From: an uncultured Roseiflexaceae bacterium
GTDB lineage: Bacteria; Chloroflexota; Chloroflexia; Chloroflexales; Roseiflexaceae
Direction: 5' to 3'
NCBI GenBank assembly: GCA_937974195.1
Contig: CALJIC010000017.1
Coordinates: 1-19,222, forward strand
Length of the DNA stretch: 19,222 bases
Shown here: in pieces, positions 14,758 to 19,222 of the stretch
How the letters are laid out: each line of letters starts with the position of its first letter
How positions within the stretch are numbered: the stretch's first letter is position 1
Notes under the pieces: model-generated
The model's input: only the letters and a program-made list of their open reading frames with translations
The model's database searches: none
Told to the model about the DNA's origin: nothing
Position numbers and translations under genes: made by a program

Positions 14758-14786
14758 AGTATACGAGCGATCGATCACCATGTATA
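14758..14786 (-). promoter_or_regulatory. Promoter candidate for the PrsW gene run
   Basis: On the minus strand, TATACA (14786-14781), 17 bp and TATACT (14763-14758) face left. The -35 lies inside the first codons of the DUF445 gene. The two TATACT boxes of the opposite promoters form an exact inverted repeat separated by 17 bp (14735-14763). The PrsW leader would be about 147 nt. Confidence 0.45.
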
Positions 14787-16027
14787 TTCGTGAGGAGCCG
14801 AACCGCCTGGGCGAGCTGCGGCGGATGCAGCGCATCGCCACCGGATTTCTGGTCGTCGCCGCGCTCCTGTTCGTCGCCGCGCTACGCTTCGAGGCCGCCT
14901 ACCCCTGGCTCGGCTTCGTCCGCGCCGCCGCCGAGGGCGCGATGGTCGGCGGGCTGGCCGACTGGTTCGCCGTCACCGCGCTGTTCCGCCGCCCGCTCGG
15001 GCTGCCCATCCCGCACACGGCGATCATCCAGACCCGCAAGGACGCCATCGGCGCCAGCATCGGCTCGTTCGTGCGCGACAACTTCCTCACCACCGAGGTG
15101 CTGACCGGGCGCCTCAGCGCGATCAACGTCGCCCACCGGCTCGGCGCCTGGCTCGAGCACCCCGAGGCCGCCGAGCGCGTCGCGCGGCTGGGGGCCAGCG
15201 GCGCGGCCGGAGCGCTGCGGATCGTGAACGACGCCGACGTCCAGGCGCTGATCGAGCGCAGCCTGATCACGCGCATCGAGAACACGCCCGTCGCACCGCT
15301 GCTCGGGCGCGGCCTGAGCGCGGTGCTCATCGGCCAGCGCCGCCGCGACCTGCTGTACGCCATCGTCCAGCTCGCCGCCCAGCTGATCACCGAGAACGGC
15401 CCGGCCATCCGCAAGCGCATCGCCGAGGGCTCGCCGTGGTGGATGCCGCGCAGCGTCGACCGCAGCATCTACAACCGGCTGGTCGACACGGTGGCGGCCA
15501 CGCTCAACGAGCTGAGCCAGGACCCCGACCACCCGCTGCACGCCCAGTTCGACGCGGTGGTGGAGCGCTTCATCGAGCGCCTGCAGAGCGACCCGGAGCT
15601 GATCGCCAAGGGCGAGGAGTATAAGGCCGAGCTGACCGGCCACCCGATCGTGCGCGAGCTGGTGGCCTCGCTCTGGCGCGATCTCAAGAGCTACCTGCTC
15701 GAGCAGAGCGAGCGCGACGACTCGGCGCTGCGGGCGACGATCCTGCGCGGCATCGAGCGCCTGAGCCACCTCCTCCAGCACGACGAGGCGCTGGCGGCCA
15801 AGGTCAACAGCTGGGCGGAGGCCGCGGTGCGCTACGCCGCCGAGGAGTACGGCGACGAGGCGAGCGAGCTGATCGCGCAGACGGTGCGCCGCTGGGACGC
15901 GACGACCGCCGCCCGCCGCATCGAGCTGCAGGTCGGGGCCGACCTGCAGTTCATCCGCATCAACGGCACGATCGTCGGCGGCCTGGCCGGCCTGGCGATC
16001 TACAGCCTGGCGACGCTGCTGCGCTAG
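14780..16027 (+). CDS. DUF445 domain-containing membrane protein (YjiN-like)
   Basis: This 415-residue protein matches the DUF445 family, which has no established biochemical role. The diagnostic segment EGAMVGGLADWFAVTALFRRPLGLPIPHTAIIQ runs from about 52 to 84. A hydrophobic helix at 18-36 and another at the C-terminus (NGTIVGGLAGLAIYSLATLL) would anchor both ends in the membrane, leaving a long, charged, largely helical middle (about 90-390) on one side, as is usual in the family. The length is typical. ATG at 14780 lacks a strong ribosome site, but the conserved region starts soon after, so the start cannot be much later. It diverges from the PrsW gene through overlapping promoters; a shared envelope-related role is possible but only inferred. 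Confidence 0.9.
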   Translation: MYIREEPNRLGELRRMQRIATGFLVVAALLFVAALRFEAAYPWLGFVRAAAEGAMVGGLADWFAVTALFRRPLGLPIPHTAIIQTRKDAIGASIGSFVRDNFLTTEVLTGRLSAINVAHRLGAWLEHPEAAERVARLGASGAAGALRIVNDADVQALIERSLITRIENTPVAPLLGRGLSAVLIGQRRRDLLYAIVQLAAQLITENGPAIRKRIAEGSPWWMPRSVDRSIYNRLVDTVAATLNELSQDPDHPLHAQFDAVVERFIERLQSDPELIAKGEEYKAELTGHPIVRELVASLWRDLKSYLLEQSERDDSALRATILRGIERLSHLLQHDEALAAKVNSWAEAAVRYAAEEYGDEASELIAQTVRRWDATTAARRIELQVGADLQFIRINGTIVGGLAGLAIYSLATLLR

Positions 16028-16034
16028 AGGAGGG

Positions 16035-16059
16035 CGTCACTCGTGTGGCGCGAGTGACG
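16035..16059 (+). terminator. Hairpin after the DUF445 stop
   Basis: CGTCACTCG (16035-16043) pairs perfectly with CGAGTGACG (16051-16059) around a 7-nt loop, eight bases after the stop codon. No T-tract follows, so it is an imperfect intrinsic terminator candidate. Confidence 0.45.
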
Positions 16060-16074
16060 GGGTGGGCCTGTGGT

Positions 16075-16109
16075 GGGATCTGGCGGAGGCAAAGCCTTCC
16101 CCAGATCCC
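16075..16109. terminator. Nested palindrome, possible terminator or small repeat
   Basis: GGGATCTGG (16075-16083) and CCAGATCCC (16101-16109) form a 9-bp outer stem. Inside it, GGAGGC-AAA-GCCTTC (16085-16099) forms a second stem with one G-T pair. On the plus strand it is followed by TTCTTCT, so it could terminate rightward transcription from the DUF445 gene. Apart from these two hairpins, I see no gene in 16028-16299. Confidence 0.5.
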
Positions 16110-16299
16110 TTCTTCTGCTGCTCTGCGGCGACGACGTGTGTGCAATGCGGCGTGGTGAACGATCGGCGGTGGGGCCGCAGCCCGCCAAACTTCCTACAGG
16201 TGAGGGCGCTACCACCACACCACCTGCTCGGAAGGCTTGTCCGGGCCGCTGGCCCTCGAATTAGCGAGCGCAGGTCACGCTCGCGCGGGCGCTACCGGA

Positions 16300-16983
16300 C
16301 TAGCCCCCAACCCGGTCCACCGCGGCGTGCACGATCAGCGGCTCCTCGCCCTCAGGGGCGGTGCCCGTCACCGCGATGGTATAGGTCCAGCCCGGCTCGA
16401 AGCGCAGCTGCTGGCTCGTCAGCAGCACATCTGGCGAGCCGGCGGCGGTGAAGTTGAACACGTACTCGCCGGCCGGGACATTCACGTAGTCCACCTGGCC
16501 GAAGTACTGGTCCGTCAGGATCGGGAACGGGCTCCCGACCGGCCAGACGTCGAGCAGGCCGGCGTTCGGCGCGGCGTGGACGACACGGACGCGCGTCTGG
16601 CCCGGCTCCGGTACGTCGGTGCTGTCGCGCAGCAGCACGGCCTCCACGTCCTCGAGCGTGTTGATCACGGCCAGCGTGTACGGCCGCCCGCGGATGAGGT
16701 CGATCGTCAGCTCCGCGATCGGCACGTTCGCATCATCGGCGGCCAGGCTCACGATCACCTGGTGCGGGCCGGGCGCCACCGCGCGGAAGGCGCTGGTCGT
16801 GGCGTAGGACTGCTCCAGGAAAATGCGCTCGCCGTCGAGATACACGTTGATATCGGGCGTGTTCGGCGAGAGGTGGGTCACCCGGATGATGGCCGGCTCC
16901 GGGTTGGTCTGCGCCGCGGCCTGCGGCACCAGAAGCGTGAGCGCGAGCAGCGCTCCGACGAGAACCACAATCACGCGTCTCAT
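16300..16983 (-). CDS. Secreted DUF4397 domain protein
   Basis: The 227-residue product begins with a clear Sec signal peptide (basic MRR, a hydrophobic core to about residue 20, and an AAA-Q cleavage site after residue 24). The mature part consists of two similar beta-rich repeats of the DUF4397 type: IIRVTHLSPNTPDINVYLDG at about 32-51 and VRVVHAAPNAGLLDVWPVG at about 132-150, each followed by predicted strands such as TLAVINTL and YTIAVTGT. DUF4397 proteins are exported, extracytoplasmic and of unknown function. There is no lipobox or C-terminal anchor, so the protein should be released or loosely attached. ATG at 16983 has an ideal AAGGAGG seven bases upstream, suggesting strong translation. 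A perfect inverted repeat lies just before it. Confidence 0.9.
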   Translation of the reverse strand: MRRVIVVLVGALLALTLLVPQAAAQTNPEPAIIRVTHLSPNTPDINVYLDGERIFLEQSYATTSAFRAVAPGPHQVIVSLAADDANVPIAELTIDLIRGRPYTLAVINTLEDVEAVLLRDSTDVPEPGQTRVRVVHAAPNAGLLDVWPVGSPFPILTDQYFGQVDYVNVPAGEYVFNFTAAGSPDVLLTSQQLRFEPGWTYTIAVTGTAPEGEEPLIVHAAVDRVGG

Positions 16984-17005
16984 ACGCGGACCTCCTTCGT
17001 CTCAC

Positions 17006-17034
17006 GTGCCGGCCCACGCGCTGTGAGCCGGCAC
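17006..17034. promoter_or_regulatory. Inverted repeat upstream of the DUF4397 gene (possible operator or leader hairpin)
   Basis: GTGCCGGC (17006-17013) and GCCGGCAC (17027-17034) are exact inverted copies with a 13-bp spacer, 23 bp before the ATG. The symmetry suits a dimeric DNA-binding protein or a leader hairpin. An 11-bp sequence CGCGGACCTCC occurs both at the ribosome site (16985-16995) and again at 17049-17059, flanking this repeat. No convincing promoter was found nearby. Confidence 0.5.
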
Positions 17035-17148
17035 TAGGACACGACAGGCGCGGACCTCCGCATGAACTGTGCCATACAAACCCGGAGCGCAAGCGTCAGA
17101 GGGAAGAGACTTGTGCGGGCAGGTGCGAGCGCCCGCCGGAAAATACAA

Positions 17149-17191
17149 AGGGCACAGAGCGCGGAGCGTTCGTGCTCCGTCTCTGTGCCCT
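17149..17191 (-). terminator. Intrinsic terminator of the sigma factor gene
   Basis: AGGGCACAGAG (17149-17159) pairs perfectly with CTCTGTGCCCT (17181-17191), and an inner CGGAGC/GCTCCG stem extends it. Read leftward, the stem is followed at once by TTGTATTTTCC, a U-rich tail. It lies 27 bp after the stop of the sigma gene. This is the clearest terminator in the window. Confidence 0.88.
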
Positions 17192-17218
17192 CCGGTCTCG
17201 CGGCGCGAGCCGCTCGCC

Positions 17219-18268
17219 CTATGCCGCCAGGTAGTCGCGCAGGTGCCGCCCGGCGTCCGACGTGCGCAGGGCGCGTAGCGCCTGGGACTCGATCTGCCGC
17301 GCGCGCTCGCGCGTCATCCCGAGCACCCGCCCGACCTCCTCGAGCGTCCGCTGCTGGCCGTCGGCCAGGCCGTAGCGCAGCAGCAGGATCTTGCGCTCGC
17401 GCTCCGACAGCGACTCGAGCGCCGCCGCGATGTCACTGCGCATCAGCTGCTGCGCGGCAGCGTCCACCGGCGACCCCTGGGCCTTGTCCTCGATGAACTC
17501 GCCCAGCGTGTTCTCGCCGCTCTCGCCGATCGGCGTCTCGAGCGAGATCGGCCGCCGCATGGCCTCCATCGTCCGCTCGATCTTCTCCACCGGCTGCCCG
17601 AGCGCGTCGGCGATCTCAGCCGGCGTCGGCTGGCGCTCCAGCGCCCGCGACAGGCGCTCCGCGGTGCGCTTCACCTGGCCCATCGACTCGCTCATGTGCA
17701 CCGGCAGCCGGATCGTCCGGCCCTGCTCGGCGATCGCGCGCGTCACCGCCTGGCGGATCCACCAGGTGGCGTAGGTCGAGAAGCGGTTGCCGCGCGTCCC
17801 GTCGAACTTGTCCGCCGCGCGCATCAGCCCGATGTTGCCCTCCTGGATCAGGTCGGTGAGCGACAGGCCGTGGCCGACGTACTTCTTGGCGATGCTCACC
17901 ACCAACCGCAGGTTGGCCTGGATCAGGTGGTGGCGCGCCTCCTCGCCGCGGATGACATCGCGCTGGAGCGCGGCCCGCTCCTCCGGCGTAAGATCCTTGT
18001 CCTCCTCGAGACGCCGGGCCGCATCCCGGCCGCGCGCCATGCGCTCCGCAAGCTCGACCTCCTCAGCCGCGCTCAGCAGCGGCGTCCGCCCGATCTCGCG
18101 CAGGTACGTGTCGATCGTATCGAGCGTGTAGTCGTCATCTGTGTCGCTCACCAGCGGCTCAGCCGCGGGCAGTTCCTCGCCCAGCGCCTCCTGCTCGAGC
18201 AGGGCGCTGGTATCGATCATCGCCTCATCGGCGATCATGGTGTCGGTGATCATCTCGTCAACACTCAT
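17219..18268 (-). CDS. RNA polymerase sigma factor, RpoD/SigA type (sigma-70 group 1/2)
   Basis: This 349-residue sigma factor carries region 1.2 (DTIDTYLREIGRTPLLSAAEEVELAERM, about 50-77), region 2 (NLRLVVSIAKKYVGHGLSLTDLIQEGNIGLMRA through RFSTYATWWIRQAVTRAIAEQGRTIRLPVHM, about 119-192), region 3 (to about 275) and region 4.2 with its helix-turn-helix (TLEEVGRVLGMTRERARQIE, about 308-327). It lacks region 1.1; the first 45 residues are instead acidic and Met/Ile-rich. It should recruit RNA polymerase to TTGACA/TATAAT promoters like those seen here. ATG at 18268 has AGGAG seven bases upstream. Expression is from a strong promoter with a long structured leader, and a strong terminator follows. 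Chloroflexia often have several such factors, so whether this is the main one cannot be judged. Confidence 0.94.
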   Translation of the reverse strand: MSVDEMITDTMIADEAMIDTSALLEQEALGEELPAAEPLVSDTDDDYTLDTIDTYLREIGRTPLLSAAEEVELAERMARGRDAARRLEEDKDLTPEERAALQRDVIRGEEARHHLIQANLRLVVSIAKKYVGHGLSLTDLIQEGNIGLMRAADKFDGTRGNRFSTYATWWIRQAVTRAIAEQGRTIRLPVHMSESMGQVKRTAERLSRALERQPTPAEIADALGQPVEKIERTMEAMRRPISLETPIGESGENTLGEFIEDKAQGSPVDAAAQQLMRSDIAAALESLSERERKILLLRYGLADGQQRTLEEVGRVLGMTRERARQIESQALRALRTSDAGRHLRDYLAA

Positions 18269-18651
18269 CGATTATCTCCTAAATACGGGTAGTACAAGGA
18301 GCTGAGCTCCTTGGATAGTTCCTGTATATCGTCAGCGCGCCTGCTTAAGCCTTCGTTCCCATCGTATCGCTCACCTGCTCAAGCAGGTGGGCGTAGCGCG
18401 GTGAGTCGCTTCGCACAGGCGCCTGCGGCCGCAGAGAGCCGCCGCGGAACGCCCGTGCGGGTGGTCGGCGATCAATCCCGAGAGCCGGAGCCCTCGAACG
18501 TCTCGTATCTCGTCCGGTGAAGCTGTGGTGCGTAGGAAACCTCCACCGCGGCGTCGGGTGGAGGCTTGGAACGTCGGAGTGGTGGCTCCAATGAGTCCGT
18601 TATCTGTGGTCGCGCGGCCTTTCCCGATACCAGGGGGTAGTATAGCCGCGC
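18269..18651 (-). ncRNA. Long, hairpin-rich 5' leader of the sigma factor mRNA
   Basis: From the predicted start near 18651 to the ATG at 18268 there are about 380 nt without a gene. Read leftward, it holds a 10-bp stem pairing its 5' end (18645-18654) with 18609-18618, CCTCCACC-N9-GGTGGAGG (18540-18564), a perfect 12-bp palindrome CTGCGGCCGCAG (18423-18434), CACCTGCT-CA-AGCAGGTG (18372-18389) and CAAGGAGC-TGA-GCTCCTTG (18295-18313). I could not match it to a known riboswitch or RNA class. It is best read as a structured leader; a processed small RNA is also possible. Confidence 0.5.
18295..18313 (-). promoter_or_regulatory. Leader hairpin competing for the sigma gene's ribosome site
   Basis: An 8-9 bp perfect stem (CAAGGAGC...GCTCCTTG) lies about 15 nt before the AGGAG ribosome site. 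Its GCTCCT arm could pair either within the hairpin or with the ribosome site, so the two structures are mutually exclusive. This is inference from complementarity only. Confidence 0.4.
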
Positions 18652-18654
18652 GAC
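18609..18654. promoter_or_regulatory. Perfect 10-bp inverted repeat at the sigma gene's transcription start
   Basis: GTCGCGCGGC (18609-18618) and GCCGCGCGAC (18645-18654) are exact inverted copies. The right arm covers the predicted start of transcription; the 26-bp interior holds a second -10-like TATACT (18644-18639, with GTGATA 17 bp before it). It could be a 5'-terminal RNA stem or an operator. Confidence 0.55.
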
Positions 18655-18657
18655 GCT

Positions 18658-18686
18658 AGTCTATCACACGGGCGTCACTATGTCAA
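18658..18686 (-). promoter_or_regulatory. Strong sigma-70 promoter of the sigma factor gene
   Basis: On the minus strand, a perfect TTGACA (18686-18681), a 17-bp spacer and TAGACT (18663-18658) predict a start near 18651. A second, weaker set (GTGATA, 17 bp, TATACT at 18667-18639) lies just downstream, so the gene may have tandem promoters. Confidence 0.75.
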
Positions 18687-18866
18687 GTGTTCTAACGATT
18701 TTCTAACGTGCTCGGCACAGGGCCAGCGGCGCCAACCCTCGGCCCAAACCGCACTTCGCATAATGCGTACCAACGGCGCCTCGCACGCCGCGCGCTCCCT
18801 CGGCCAGCGGGTAGTGTCGTCTACACAATATGTACGTCGGCGCGGGCAAAAAGTTTCAACAAATTT

Positions 18867-19212
18867 TATAGGACTTACGCGATGCGGACAGAGCGTGCTT
18901 GAGGGCGAGAGGGGCACCGGCCCCTCTCGCGCTCTCCCCCGCCGGAAGGGGCTGTGCAGCCCCTTCCGAACCATCCCCGCAAGGGGTGTCACCTCCCATC
19001 GCTCGCCCGTTGTCATGCCTCAGCACACGAGCCGCACGTCTTAACCGCACTGTCCGTTGCATTCCAGCACAGCAGCCGCTCATCTCAACCACACTGGGCA
19101 TCGCAGCACATCAGTCTGTGCGTGGGGCACAAGCATCGGTGGAGGTGGGCATGACAACGGGCAGACTGGCACGGGACTCGCTCCCTTGCGGGTCCAGGGC
19201 CGCAGGCCCTGG
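18867..19212. repeat. Palindrome-rich non-coding repeat region
   Basis: After an AT-rich step (18849-18870) comes TATAGGACTTACGC, then three closely spaced hairpins: GCGAGAGGGGC-ACCG-GCCCCTCTCGC (18905-18930, perfect 11 bp), CGGAAGGGGCTG-TG-CAGCCCCTTCCG (18943-18968, perfect 12 bp) and CCCC-GCAA-GGGG (18975-18986). A fourth, CCAGGGCC-GCA-GGCCCTGG (19194-19212, perfect 8 bp), lies at the window's end. No coding frame here looks real. The pattern resembles dispersed intergenic repeats of Chloroflexia; that is from memory. The stretch 18690-18866 holds only a small CGCAT-A-ATGCG palindrome (18757-18767). Confidence 0.65.
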
Positions 19213-19222
19213 CGCGGGTGGT

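Noticed and set aside
18678..19016. A 112-codon minus-strand open frame in the palindrome region
   Set aside because: It runs through the perfect hairpins, lacks a ribosome site and has no recognisable domain.

Overview
The window is very GC-rich chromosomal DNA; codon third positions are almost all G or C. By eye, most promoter-like sites follow a sigma-70 consensus with 16-17 bp spacers. The short RpoD-like sigma factor, a DUF4397 lipoprotein-like secreted protein, an F420-type NADP reductase next to an LLM flavin/F420 oxidoreductase, a PrsW protease and many small GC-rich hairpin repeats between genes all suggest the phylum Chloroflexota, probably class Chloroflexia (Roseiflexus/Chloroflexus-like). 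That placement is inference, not a database result. No phage, insertion sequence with a transposase, CRISPR array, rRNA or tRNA was seen.

Layout. (1) 1-261: a degenerate tandem array of about four 53-bp units. (2) 262-3628, minus strand: a three-gene sugar cassette, Gfo/Idh/MocA oxidoreductase -> DegT/StrS aminotransferase -> TIM-barrel sugar isomerase/epimerase. An MFS transporter (3857-5149) diverges from it, and the two promoters appear to share a -35 region. (3) 5155-7871: single genes, namely an SGNH hydrolase, two GNAT acetyltransferases and a VOC protein with a very good promoter. (4) 7936-9044, minus: a pair of half-size chromate transporters with an ATGA overlap. (5) 9221-14604, minus: a run of five genes, PrsW-family protease -> GlcD-type FAD oxidase (apparently frameshifted near its N-terminus) -> F420-type NADP reductase -> LLM oxidoreductase -> helical-repeat protein of unknown function. 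The last three are tightly coupled. (6) 14780-16027: a DUF445 membrane protein divergent from PrsW, with -10 boxes that face each other. (7) 16300-18268, minus: a secreted DUF4397 protein and a primary-type sigma factor. The sigma gene has a textbook terminator, a strong promoter and a long, hairpin-rich leader of about 380 nt. (8) 18690-19222: non-coding DNA rich in large perfect palindromes.

How the genes may work together. The Gfo/Idh/MocA, DegT and isomerase set with a divergent transporter could oxidise, aminate (or eliminate) and isomerise a sugar or cyclitol and move it across the membrane; the substrate cannot be read from sequence. The reductase/LLM/helical-repeat trio looks like a redox module in which one enzyme supplies reduced cofactor to the other and the third is a possible partner. 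The most distinctive non-coding element is the structured leader of the sigma gene.
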